Shown: in pieces, positions 17,711-28,240 of the stretch
Numbering within the stretch: the stretch's first letter is position 1
Layout of the letters: every line of letters starts with the position of its first letter
Made by a program: the position numbers and the translations under genes
Notes under the pieces: generated by a model
The model's input: the letters and a program-made list of their open reading frames with translations, nothing else
What the model was told of the DNA's origin: nothing
Databases searched by the model: none
Source of the DNA: Isochrysis galbana
Taxonomy: Eukaryota > Haptophyta > Isochrysidales > Isochrysidaceae
Assembly: GCA_018136815.1 (NCBI GenBank)
Contig: CM030935.1
Span: 5,121,294-5,156,293, forward strand
DNA: 35,000 nt
Direction: 5' to 3'

Positions 17711-17816
17711 ACGAGATCGAACCTTCGCCATCAACACTGCCTATACTTCATCAGCCGATCTTCCAATCAGTTCCGTCACGGTCGCGTGGCACTAGGCCGC
17801 GAAGTAATCCCGGGGC

Positions 17817-20800
17817 ATGCCCTCCCCCCGCGGGGGGCACACGCCACCGAAGCTTCCTCTCATCAAGCTCGCTTCGCCTCACTTGATGGAAGGGGAGAGA
17901 ACGGGCCCTCGGCCTGCTTCCCCGTGCCCCGGCCCGCTGCCGGCTTCCCCCGCTCCGCCACGGCCTCCGGCGGCTCAGATGGCCGAGGCAGGCGTAGAGG
18001 CGACGCCGCGCGACGCGCCAGCGCCTCCGCTCCCGCGCGAAGCCGAGCCAGACGCACAGGAGCGGGAGGCGTGTGCTGCGGAGCGAGACGCGTCCGTGTC
18101 CTCGACCGAACAGCCTGAGCCAGGGGACGCCTCGCGGCTGGGCAAGGCGCCGCTCGGGGAGAGCGGCGCGCCCGAGCCATGCCCCGCTGGCGGAGGAGGC
18201 TGGACACCCACGCCCGCCTTAACCAGAGCCTCGTCCGAGTCGACCTCGGTGCTCATGCCCTCGCAGCCGGCGCAACTCGGTCTGCCAGGGCAGGCCACCG
18301 AGAAGCGGCGGCCGCCGCCGCCCGGATTCGAGTCGCAGATCTCGTGTCGAGTGGCGGGTGGCCCTTCAGGCGCCACCTTCGCCGCCACTGTCGACTTTGG
18401 TGCCGCAGTGAACCCGGCATTTGCTGCTGCCGTCTCGGGCGGCTTCGTGTTCGGCCAGCCGACACAGGTTGCGAACGCGGCAGCCAACGGCGGCACGCTG
18501 TGCTGCACTGCGCGCGGCACTGCGCCCAGTGCAGCGTCTTCCCTCGCCGAAGGCATCGGGCTCACTTGGCTTGAGACCATGAATGCCCTGCTCACCCGCC
18601 AGGCGCGGCGCATGGAGATGCAGCTCGTCCAGCAGGTGCGCCACCAACCACCCTTTGCCGCCCGCCACCACCCGCATCTCCCCGCTCGCGCCTCGGTTGG
18701 CACTCGCGCGCCCGCCATGCGCACCGACCTCGCGAATGCCCACGTGCTACAGATGGAGGACCGCGCGGAGCTCGAGGAAGCGCAGGCGCACCTGCAGCTG
18801 GTGCAAAAGACGACCGAGCTGCAGCGTGCCCAACTCGCCGACAGCCTCGAGCGGCGCGAGGACGTTAGCACTCGACTGCTTGCCCTGCAGCAGCAGGTGC
18901 GCGCGGCTGCGTCACGCCTTCAGCGGGCGTGGACGCCGCGTCTGCCTGGACGACGCACGCTCCCTGTGGGCACAGCCGCCGACCATGACCCTACCTCGCG
19001 CCTCAGGCTGAGTCTGTCGAGCAAGAGCGCGGCCGGAAGGAGAGGATCTGCGAGGGCATGGCCAGCCACTTAGGGGAGCTGCGGCAAGCACTCGGCCTCA
19101 TTGCGTCGCCCGCTCCCTCCGCGGATAGCACCTCCGTGAACCACAGCCAGTGCGACCACCTGGCCCCGTCAAATGACCCCGGCACTGCACACAACCTGAC
19201 CTCGTCCGTCGGGTCAGAAGACCTGCTGGGCCGGCTGTCGGCGCTCGCAGCAGAGGCGGAGAAAGTGCTTGCAGCCGCGGGGCACTGCGTCGCGCAGGGC
19301 GTGGGCTCCTCGACCGCGGCGACCCGGCAGCGTGACGCCGGCGGGCCCGCCATCCTCACTACAGCGCTAAGTGACGTCGGCGCCGCCGCCGCCGCGCACC
19401 TGCACACGCTCCGTGGTGTCGGCAGATACGGACGAAGCGGCGGCTGTGCTGGCGGTGGTGTGACACGCTCCTCCAAGACAAACACCGCGGCGGCACCCGG
19501 CGGGACGGCTGATGCGGCCAGCCGCGGCGCTGAGACGTTCTCTACGGCGGCGGCGCTCGAAGGCTTCAACAAGGGCTCATCTGAGTCAGGGCATTCGAGT
19601 GACGGCGAGGCAAGTGGAGGATCGTCGGCAGGCCGCTCGTGGGCTGAGCACTCATCTGCTGGCCACTCGTCAGTCGGCGAGTGCTCCTGCGGCTCGGGCG
19701 ACTCGGGTTCTTGCCGTTCGGGCGACTCGAGTGTCCCGACCAATGGCTCAAGTGAAGGGTGTTCAGCTGGTTCGGAGGAGGCGGGAGGTGGCTCCGAAGG
19801 CGGCGACGGCGCCAGCGGCGGGTCGGGCCCCGACGACACGGGCGGCGGCGGGCTGGACGAGGTCTCCAACGCCGGATCCAGCCATTCCAGCCACGGCTCG
19901 CATCGTGGAGGAAGCCAGAGCGGCTCGTCTCTCTCCGGCTCGAGCAAGAGCAGCAACCGTGGCTCGAGCAAGAGTGGCTCGAGCAGTGCCGCTGGTTCCA
20001 GCGCCGCTGGCTCGTGCTCGAGCGGCGGCTCGAGCTTAGGTGCCGCCTCACTAGCGTCGTGCATCTCGAGCCATGGTTCGTCATGCGACACCGTGCCACT
20101 CGGCTCCGTGACCCCCGCGCCCGATCAGTCCAAAGAAGAGGGAAGCGTAAGCCACCGCAAACGGAAGCGCCACCGGCACAAGGCAGAGCGGAAGCGCGAG
20201 CACCAACATAAGGCGCACAAGGGGACGGCGCACGATTCGTCCTCCGAAACCGTTCAGCAACACGGTGTTTCAGATGGCAGTGCTAAGCCGCCTGCGTCAG
20301 CCGCAGCGCCCGTCGCCGCTAAGTCGGAATGGCCGCAGAGCCTCCCGTACGATGGGCGAGCTCACCTCTGCGACACGTGCGGGGGTATCCGCATCGACAC
20401 CACGGCACCGGCGTGCATGCGTAACGGTGCCGAGGAGCCCAGTCCCAGATCGATCGAAGCCGGTGCAGACGCCACCTCAGGCGATCGCTCGCCCGACACG
20501 TCGGCGGCGCTAGCCTCGCTCTCGGCACTCCGCAGTGCTGCGTACGTAGCCGAACACAATGGCGGGTCCCCGCTTCCCGCGACTCTACAGAAGAGCCCTA
20601 GGCCAGCCAGCGGCTTCATTCGTACTGGACATTCGCCAGTCCCATCTCTCGCGCGGTCTGTCTCTGGAAGCTCCGCTGTGATGCAGGGAGTGATCTACGA
20701 CAACCTTTCCACGGGCGGCGAGGCGCCGCCTCGGCCGGGGCCGCTACCGCCCAACATGAATGGGGCATCAAATCTGGCCTTCGATTCGGTGATGCGCGCT

Positions 20801-21328
20801 CGGTCGGCAAGCAGGTCGGGCTCACACGAGCTCAACCCTATGGCCCACGCCATGGACGGCGGCCTCGTGAGTGCCGGAGCCTGGGGCACAGATGGGTACA
20901 TGGGCGCCGCGGCCTTCAGCCCTAGCCCCGGTGCAATCTCTCAGGGCATGTTGTCTCTCCCGGGCTGCTACGGCGGTGGCTGCCAGGGAGTGATCTCGTT
21001 CCCCGCCGGACAGCCATACCCCTGCTCCCAACCTGTGCAACATTTCCAAGACTATGCAGCCGCAGGCTTCGGTGCCTCGCCGTATGGCCAAAGCGGGTAC
21101 TCGGCGCAGCCGTGCTTCCCCCAATGCCCCCCAGAGCATTACTCGTGGGCGGGCCACGCTCGTGCAGATTGTAACTGGTCTACAGTCCCCGGACAATGCA
21201 TCGGCCAATGCAGCAGCACGTTTCCAGTGCAGGGGGTTGTCGCTTGCGCCAACCACGAGTTCTCTGTTGCGAACGCACCGGCGACTGGTTGTGCCGTCGC
21301 GGCCCCAAGCGCTCCGTCTGCAAGCTGA
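17817..21328 (+). CDS. Coiled-coil, Ser/Gly-rich protein of unknown function, spliced
   Basis: Two frames, 17817-19073 and 19058-21328, join in phase if 18897-19006 is an intron (CAG|GTGCGC to CCTCAG, 110 bp). The joined protein then runs on as one coiled coil (LLALQQ then AESVEQERGRKERI). A second intron at 18636-18752 (CAGCAG|GTGCGC to CTACAG, 117 bp) is likely, as it removes a Pro/His-rich break in the same helix. The first in-frame ATG is 17817, an alternative is 17886; the product is about 1070-1094 residues. Order: acidic/Pro-rich N-terminus, coiled coil, Ser/Gly-rich block (about 19580-20100) with many SSG and SGS words, a basic cluster (HRKRKRHRHKAERKREHQHK, a possible nuclear signal), a CDTCGG motif, and a Tyr/Gln/Gly/Cys-rich low-complexity tail. 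No family recognised. Confidence 0.6.
18897..19006 (+). other. Predicted intron of the coiled-coil gene
   Basis: The donor CAG|GTGCGC and acceptor CGCCTCAG|GCTGAG restore one reading frame across two overlapping frames. Length fits other introns here. Confidence 0.7.
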
Positions 21329-22384
21329 AGGATAATACACCTAACGTTTGACGCTGTCAGATCGCTTGCACCATGATGAGCTGCCCTGTGCCGGCGTGTT
21401 GAGTTGAACCTTGCTTTGCATCCCTTGGCTCCCGATTCCATCGCTTTCTGCTCCGTTTTTTTCATCTCACACGTCGATGCTGATTTTATGAATGCGACTG
21501 GTCACACTGCCAGTCGGCTAGCTTGATCGTGCACGGTGAAAACATCGTGGGCCTGCCGCACCGGCTTCGTTTGTCAGCCCCATGGGCTGTGGGGTAGCGA
21601 GTGGGTCTGGCCAGGCCAGCTCTGGTCTTGTCGTTTGCTCCTCACGGCCTTCGTATGTGCACCGCCAATAAGCCCATTCCACATGGGCGGATGGCAGCGT
21701 GCGCACCCCGCGCCTGCAGTACAGGCTGCGGTTTATTTTCTGTGTCCGATCATACGTCTACTGTCCGATTCTATCTTACAACTTTCCACGGATTTCGCAC
21801 CAACGTCATGGAAGTGGTGGTCAACCTTCTGAGCCAGGCCTTGCATGTCCAGAGCGAGCCATCGCATTGTGTTGCTTGTCATCCCAACATCCAGCTGCCC
21901 TTTGTGGCCACGTGGTCGGTCACCGCTATTACCCCCATCCACCGTACGTGTCATCCGAGGGTACCGAGTTGGACGACTGCTCTGATAGTATGAGGTAATT
22001 GATTTGTAAGTGCCCTAGACGGACATTGTAGTGAGTGAGCGCCTCGTGCCCTATTTCTATTGTTTCAATGCCAACCGAAGATGCCAGATATCAAAAAGAT
22101 TTATAACTCCCTACTGCCGGTGCGCCGAAATTATCGGCGTGCTTCCCCTCAGCTTCGCAGCTATTTTGATGAATTAGATAGACCGCCATTGGGTGCCTGA
22201 GGGGCCAATAGATAGCAGGAAGGAGCAAAGCCACTCAGCGGTGGGGTGGTGTCTCGTGGGCCGTCGTCGCGGTGTAGCGCGCCCTTTCCCCCCCTCTCTC
22301 AAAACTTCTCTACACTCCATGCCCTAGCCCCGCTGCGAGACTTGCCCCACGATCAAGCATCCGCTTGATTCTTGATTCGACACA
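21329..22384. other. Intergenic after the coiled-coil gene
   Basis: AT-richer mixed sequence without a supported gene. The first part should hold the 3' UTR. No repeats or RNA genes recognised. Confidence 0.5.
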
Positions 22385-22650
22385 TCCCGAAAAACTATTG
22401 TTATAGTTCGAGCGATGGAGCGCGCGCCGACCGCTCCTGATCCCCAGCCCCCCGCCGTCACGACGCCCCATAGGGGCCGCCCCAAGCCGCCGGAGCCGAA
22501 GCGCTCACAGGCCGCCCCCCTGATAGACAGCGACGTCGACATGATTCTTCCGCCCTCGTTTCCCCACCAAGCTCAGAAGCAAGGAACAGGGAGAGCCCTG
22601 TTCCCTGCAGACCCACAGAGCGAGCATCGCAATTGTAAAATATAACTTTC
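22385..22650 (+). mobile_element. Retrotransposon head, copy 3
   Basis: The frame from ATG 22415 begins MERAPTAP and carries RGRPKPPEPKRSQA, almost identical to element B 365 bp downstream in the same orientation. Similarity to B continues to about 22620 (CTGTTCCCTGCAGACC) and then stops; the frame ends at 22645 after 76 codons. It is an ORF1 head of about 230 bp with nothing downstream that I can match. The right boundary is uncertain. Confidence 0.7.
22393..22408 (+). promoter_or_regulatory. Leader hairpin, copy 3
   Basis: AACTAT pairs with ATAGTT around TGTT, ending 6 nt before the ATG at 22415. Confidence 0.55.
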
Positions 22651-22731
22651 TAACAGCCATGCCGATGCCGAACGATAGAAGCCTAACGCCTAACGAGCTG
22701 TCGATTCGCGGATGCGACACACTATCACCAC

Positions 22732-22748
22732 TACCACTCGTCGAAGAA
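22732..22748. repeat. Target-site duplication, left copy (element B)
   Basis: A 17-bp sequence (TACCACTCGTCGAAGAA) is repeated exactly at 24136-24152, on both sides of element B. Confidence 0.85.
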
Positions 22749-22756
22749 TAACAAAC

Positions 22757-22774
22757 AAACTATTGTTATAGTTT
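22757..22774 (+). promoter_or_regulatory. Leader hairpin, element B
   Basis: AAACTAT pairs with ATAGTTT around TGTT, ending 5 nt before ATG 22780. It lies 8 nt inside the left target-site duplication, so it belongs to the element and not to the target. Confidence 0.6.
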
Positions 22775-22779
22775 TAGCG

Positions 22780-23526
22780 ATGGAGCGCGCGCCGACCACT
22801 CCCCTTTCCCACCAGCCCCCTGCCGCCACGACGCCCCAACGGGGCCGCCCCAAGCCGCCGGAGCCGAAGCGCTCGCAGGCCTCCGCACCGCCCGACAGCG
22901 ACGTCGAGATGGCCCCGCCACCCTCACCTCCCAGGCAGCCACAGAAGCAGGGAGCAGGCAACGTCCTGTTCCCTGCAGACCAGCACAGCCAGACTCAGGC
23001 TCAGATTACCACCGCCGCCGGACAGCAACCCTCTCAAGGACTCCCCATGGGGTGTGGCAGCTCTGCTGCCACCCCCATGGCGGTAACTCCTACCACCTGT
23101 GCACCCCTCGGGGGCGGGCACATGACACAACAATCAATTCTTGGAGCTTTTGCTCCCTCCAACCAACAACCAAATCCCACAGCCAAATCCTATGCGCAAG
23201 CCGCCGCGCATGGACACAACGGGAAAGAGCCACACAGGCAAGCTCAGCAGCCACCAACCCAACAGCCACAGCCACAGTCGCGCAAGCGGGCCGACCCACA
23301 GTCAGACCGGATTCCGACTCCCAACAACACCACCTCTAGGGCGGTCAAACAAGGCTTTTTAAGTACTAATATTGGGGGGGGGTCGACATTTTTGACCGTG
23401 AGCGGAAAGCCCCGGCTCGGAGGGTCTCCCCGCCTTATCAGAATCCTCGTCCGAAAAGACGGTGCGAAGTCCCGTCGGACCCCCCCCCCTTGCACACGCT
23501 CTGGCACCCCTCCTCGGGATACTTAG
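22780..23526 (+). pseudogene. ORF1 head of element B fused to an ORF2 fragment
   Basis: 248 codons. About the first 185 are ORF1 head (Pro/Gln-rich, basic SRKRADP motif). The ORF1 core domain and zinc-binding end seen in element A are absent. From about 23334 the frame enters sequence that belongs to ORF2 by its AVKQG motif. A 16-bp hairpin with one bulged T lies at 23045-23080 and matches 14654-14689 of element A, with the bulge at a different position. Confidence 0.65.
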
Positions 23527-23880
23527 GTATCTTGGCGTGGAGGTATATCCTTACCGACTTCTATAACATCTAGTATGGCAACGCGGACGGCAGGTCCGTC
23601 AGGTCGATCTTAAAAGCGATTCTTACGAGATATCACCTGTTAGCAACGGCGAAAGTCGGTTTCTTTCAGAGGCTAAAAAAACAACGAGAGAATATGGGGC
23701 TACACGCCCCAAGCAACAAACACATTAAGAAAATGATAAGCCCGCTGTACACGGTGGACAAGGATTTCAACATAGGAACGTCGGAAGACCTCTTGCAACG
23801 GCAGGGGGGCTGGACCTACGGCACATCACCTAAAGAAGCCAAATCTCTAGGTGGGAATCACAGCAGCTATTAAAGAAGGA
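23527..23880 (+). pseudogene. Decayed ORF2 C-terminal fragment, element B
   Basis: Too broken for a long frame. LAHALAPLLGILRYLGVEVYP is readable from about 23492 to 23555, and a second frame gives SILKAILTRYHLLATAKVG, KKMISPLYTVDKDFN and GGWTYGTSPKEAK to a stop near 23875. YLGV after the palm domain is usual for LINE reverse transcriptases. The rest is assigned by position only. Confidence 0.55.
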
Positions 23881-24135
23881 GCCTAAAGTACTTAAGGGAG
23901 AATAACCAGAGCCAACACCGAAACCAAAGGACGATCCACAGTCTCCCGCCCCCTTCTCTCCAACTCCTGGCCGAAGCAGCGCGCGCGGCCTCCCCGGAAC
24001 CAGCTTCTCCGCGAATGAGGGAACTGGGAAAGGGGGAGGGGGTTGTTAGGGGTTAAGGTTGGGTAGCAGGGAGGTACACAAGCACACTGCCTCACGCCGC
24101 ACAAGTAGCGGGGATTTTTAAGAAGATTTTTTTTT

Positions 24136-24152
24136 TACCACTCGTCGAAGAA
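24136..24152. repeat. Target-site duplication, right copy (element B)
   Basis: Exact 17-bp copy of 22732-22748, directly after the T-rich tail of element B. Confidence 0.85.
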
Positions 24153-24746
24153 GGACGCGTGCATTCTCATATCTCGGGCTCCGCGTACCCTAGACTCCCC
24201 ATCCCTCCTTACCCCCTCACGCGATCAAAACGTAGCATTATTTGCTTCGAGTACAGCCGCCGCTTCCTCACCCCTCCTCCCCACAGCCATCATCAACGTC
24301 AACAGACACGTCACGGCCGCGGAGAGCACCATAGCGTCGCATCCGTGTGCGGTCGTTGTTGCTTCTCATACGCGCACACCAAGTCTAACGCCTACATGGT
24401 GCCGAGAAGTAGCAAGGGACGGGAAGGGGTCGCTTGCGTTTCTGGCAATCTAGGTACGGTCGCACTACGCGCAAACCACAATGGTCCCCGCGCACCTTGC
24501 AGCCGACATATTCATAACATTGGTATGTGGCCGAAGAAAATGAGGTGGAGCGCTTCATTTCATCTAGCTGAGTGAGCCAACACACACCTTCCCGGCCTCT
24601 AAGAAAAGTCAAGAAGCTGCATTCGCCATGGACACTTCCGACGGGCAAATGACCACACAATCGGCAACGTGGTTCTTCTACGGATCGCCATTCCCGCTCA
24701 TCACGAGAGCCGCGACACAAAGGTTTGGATCGGTACCTGCACGTTT
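24153..24746. other. Intergenic, 3' flank of the VAP gene
   Basis: No supported coding sequence. The right part should contain the 3' UTR of the minus-strand VAP gene. Confidence 0.5.
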
Positions 24747-27700
24747 TCACTCAGGGCCAGCCGCCTCGCCGGACGCACCATCTTCCGAAAAGACGGTTGC
24801 CGCCTCGCCCCCGGCACCCAAGAGAAGTCTCGGCAAGAGCGCGCCCGCTAGGAGCGCAAGTACAAGCCCAATGGCAGCGGCACGGTACAACGCCGCACGA
24901 GACAGTGTGATCAACTCCTGACCATCAACTGCCACGACCGCGGCCCTACCGCCGTGCGTTGATCCTACCCCAGTGCCCCCCGCTGTTGCGACTCCAACCT
25001 GACCGATGACACCTTTGGAATGCCCCCCGTCGAGTTGGCGCCTCAACTCAGCGATCTTCTCCTCGGCCTCGTCACGGAGCATCGACATCTCCTTCTCGTG
25101 CGCCGCGCGTTCTGCCTCGTGTTCTGCGAGCGTCGCTGCAATCTGTGTGCGCATTGCTCGTCTCGAGTCCTCCTGCGCCAGCGCATCGGTGATGACAGTG
25201 AAAGCATGTAATCCAACTGAGCTGATGTGAGTAAGGAGCACGTCCCAGGGGCGAGGAGGGCTCTACACAGCACGTGCGCCTTGTGCCATGGACACCTCCG
25301 GCTCCATTGCTGCGGTATTCTCCAAGGGCCACGCACCGAGGCTTGAAGTTGTGAGCGAAGCGCCGCAATCTCCGCTTGGACTTTCGCATGAGCCATTGCG
25401 GGTACAGGGGAAGCGCTACCATCGGCGCCACCAAAGTTTTGCAGCTTCACAGAAGGAGTAACGCGTGCTGACTGCGTCTTCGATGTCATAGGCGAGGCGG
25501 GTGCCCCGAAAGAGGGAGTGGCCGCGGCCGCCGCTGGTGGAGCGCCATCAGAAGCGGCGGGAGCCTTGGGTGGGGAGGATACGGTTGCCGAGGAAGGGGC
25601 GCGACCGGTAGTGGTAGCGACGCGATGCACAAGCGGCGAGGACGGGATGATCTCCGTAGCAACTCCGGCTTCAGCGGCCCTGCAACCGAATGGCGACCGG
25701 CGTTCCGGCGTAACAGCCGGAGAGGCCCGATGCCTCGAAGCAGCCGGAGAGGCGGCTGTTGCATGCATCCTGAGACGGGTCAAGATCATGATGCGTCAGC
25801 ATCCTTGCTCGATATGTCAAGGTGAAGGCAACCACCGGTAGGCGGGGCTAAGCGCAAGCCGCGGGGGCGCTAGGGGAGCGACAAGCCGTGCATCGACTCA
25901 CGGAGAAAGTGGCCGCTCTTCTGGTATCGAAAGGCCCCTCACGCCACCCCAGTCCCCGGCGTACAGAGTAGAACGAACCTGTCCCAGTGGGGGCGGCGAG
26001 GACAGGTGGTGATTGGTGCATCGCCATTTGGCGGCAGCCGGCAGGCATACGACGGAAGGCCCACGTGGCCACGACGATTCACACCATAAAACCGCGAACC
26101 GGCGAGGCGCAAGTGCGGCCTTCCATCACAACTTGCGGCAGCTGCCAGGCTCTAGGCAGCCGTGAGGCTAGGGCACGCGGACCTTGTCCACCCAGGCCGC
26201 TCTCGCCGCCTCGCTCGACCACAGCTCCGCAACGCGTGCACGGAGCGTTTCCGTGCCTTCACGGTGCGCTGCGATCATTGCCGCAGATGTGGCGGCATCC
26301 AGAGGGAGAGTGAGTACCTGTGGACAGCGGCACCAGACGTGAGGCTCCGCCGGACGCATGGGCTGCACCGCCGTGTGCGCACGAGCGCCAAGAGGGCGGC
26401 CCGCGTGGCGGCCGGTGACCTACCTGAAACTTGTCTTTCGACTTGGCATCGCCCGACTGTGGCATCATTTTTTGCGGGGGAATCTGCACAGAGACTGTCG
26501 CGGCACCTTCTGCCCAAACGATTCCCGCATTTGGACGCACCTACAGCATGCGGTGGAAGAGCGCCAGGCGCAGGAACTGGGCGTCAGAAGCAACCAGATT
26601 GTACGCAGGCACCACCCGGCGGGCGGTACGCGTGGTGATCGCCGAAGCCCTTGGCATGGCAAAGAGCGACGAGGACTCACCAAGTAGCGCTTGGGGTTCG
26701 TAGTTTTTATCTTGAAGGCGATTGGTCGGCCAGTGGCCTGAGGTAGAAGTGGCAAGTAGGGGTCAAGACGAAATGGTGCTCGACGGATTCTCTCCCTACG
26801 CAGTGCGTGGAGGATAACTAATTCTATCATGATGCACTCTTGAACACAGGGATGTTGAGATTCAGCAACCTCCCGATGTCACCCTGCAATGGAGCAAAGC
26901 GGCAGCGTAGACGAGAGTGCAGCGGGGGGATCCCACACGACGATTGCCCTGCGCAGGCCCTCTCGGCCCCATGACTAGCTCTTTACGACGGATCTTGCGT
27001 TCTCCACGCCGTACGTGCCCTTTGTGGGCAGGAAGAAGCTGCAAAGAAGTTGTCTTCGACAGAGCCATGGATTCGCCCGGGATCCCCGCTCCGTTGCAGC
27101 TACCATACTGCGCGGCTGAGGCTGGGGCACACCGTGTTGCGCAGGGTCAGGTGCTGCACGGCCGCACGCTGCAACGACACCTGCATCGCGAGAGTTGGGG
27201 TGTGACCTAGGGGAGAGGAAGCATCGCTTGAAGGATGAGGAGGCCGAGAATGGCCATGGGCCTCTCGCAATCCGCCGAGCTATATCCCTCGCGCTATGCA
27301 GCGAGGCTTGTGCCGGGGCGCAAACCCCCGGGCCCCCGCAGCCCTCGCCTGCTGCCGCTCACCCTTCTTGCCAAGCACTTCTCCAACGACTCTCCCCCTG
27401 CCCCCCGCTCCCCCTCCCCCGCCCTCTTTCCCGCCACCGTGCCAACCTGCCTCACCCGCTCGCATGCGCCCGCAACGCCCCCCCCCCCTCGCGCCCGAAC
27501 ACCCACCTTCCATTCTCCCTCGATCCTCCCTTCCCACCCGCCGCAGACCCAATGATCCCCCGCGCCCTCCCCCCCCTCCCCTCCCTCCCCCCTCCCCTCT
27601 ACCCCCAAACCCCATCCTCCGCTCCTCCTTCGCTCCCCCTCCCCGCATCCTTCCCCTTCCCCCTTCCTCCTCAAAACAGGAGCAGCCCAACCCCCCTACC

Positions 27701-28070
27701 ACCCAGCCCTGCGCCAACCCCTCCCCCCCCCCCCTCTCCCCCCTCTCTCCCTGCCCCCCCCCCCCTCTCCCCTCCCTATCCCTCTCCCCCCCTCCCCCCC
27801 CCCCCCACCCTCCACTCCTCTCTTTCCCCCCCCCCGCCCCCTCCCTCCCCTTCCCCTCTCCCTCTCTCCCTCGCCCCACCGCCCCCGCTCCCCTCTCTCT
27901 CTCCCTCTCTCTCTCCCTCCCTCCATCTCCTCTCCTCTCCTCTCTTCTCCCTCCCCCTCGCCACCTCTCCCCCCAACCCTCCCCCTCTCCTCCTCCCCAC
28001 GCGCCCCCTTCACCTCGAACTTGAGCTCAGAGGGGTCGATCACCACATCCGCGGGGGACGAAGGGTCCAT
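24747..28070 (-). CDS. VAP: VAMP-associated protein (VAP), MSP domain, eight exons
   Basis: ER tail-anchored receptor that binds FFAT-motif proteins at membrane contact sites. Exons (high to low): 28070-28014, 27180-27133, 26737-26681, 26540-26424, 26317-26183, 25978-25902, 25769-25337, 25172-24747, joined in phase to 449 residues. The MSP domain is clear: DPSELKFE, VQHLTLRNT, GRPIAFKIKTTNPKRYL, VRPNAGIVWAEGAATVSV, then GDAKSKDKFQ. The Pro of KTTNPKRY and the Lys of KDKF in the FFAT groove are present; the usual Met two residues after that Lys is Gln. A Ser/Pro/Ala-rich linker (about 165-290) follows, then a coiled coil (about 295-357) and one membrane segment (AAAIGLVLALLAGALL, about 406-427) with a 22-residue tail. 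Donor GTCCGC of intron 5 is weak; GTGCCC six bases on is an alternative. VAPs are usually about 240-260 residues, so the linker is long. Confidence 0.92.
27181..28013 (-). repeat. VAP intron 1, purine-rich in sense direction
   Basis: 833 bp between donor GAG|GTGAAG and acceptor GATGCAG|GTG. The + strand is C/T-rich with long C runs, so the pre-mRNA is G/A-rich. Long frames crossing it are artefacts. Confidence 0.8.
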
Positions 28071-28072
28071 CG

Positions 28073-28145
<73 letters not shown>

Positions 28146-28240
28146 CCCCCTCCGTCTCTCTTCTCTCTCTCCTTCCTTCTCTCTTCTCTCTTCTCTTCTC
28201 TCTGTCTCCCCCGCGCCCCCCCCCCCCCCTCTCTCTCCAA
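28071..28240. repeat. CT microsatellite directly upstream of VAP
   Basis: Nearly pure (CT)n on the + strand, beginning about 8 bp from the VAP start codon. It is (GA)n in the sense direction, so it lies in the promoter or 5' UTR. Confidence 0.85.

Larger units (their letters stand above)
22749..24135 (+). mobile_element. Element B: internally deleted non-LTR retrotransposon with target-site duplication
   Basis: 1387 bp between perfect 17-bp direct repeats. It begins 31 bp before ATG 22780, with a 7-bp leader hairpin. ORF1 reads MERAPTTP, KPPEPKRSQ, LGGGHMTQQSILGAF and SRKRADPQSD, collinear with unit 2 of element A to about 23333 (NTT). It then jumps to ORF2 material: SRAVKQG, which recalls the R-G-V-R-Q-G motif of reverse transcriptases, then LLGILRYLGVEV in another frame (the YLG motif after the RT core), then KVGFFQRLKKQRENMGLHAP. 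Stops and frameshifts make it inactive. The right end, just before the duplication, is a T-rich tail (GATTTTTAAGAAGA plus a T run), not poly-A. Confidence 0.85.

Noticed and set aside
22374-22721. Possible target-site duplication of copy 3 (GATTCGACACA versus GATGCGACACA)
   Set aside because: One mismatch in 11 bp, and the implied right end does not resemble the T-rich end of element B. The left spacing fits, so it stays only a possibility.
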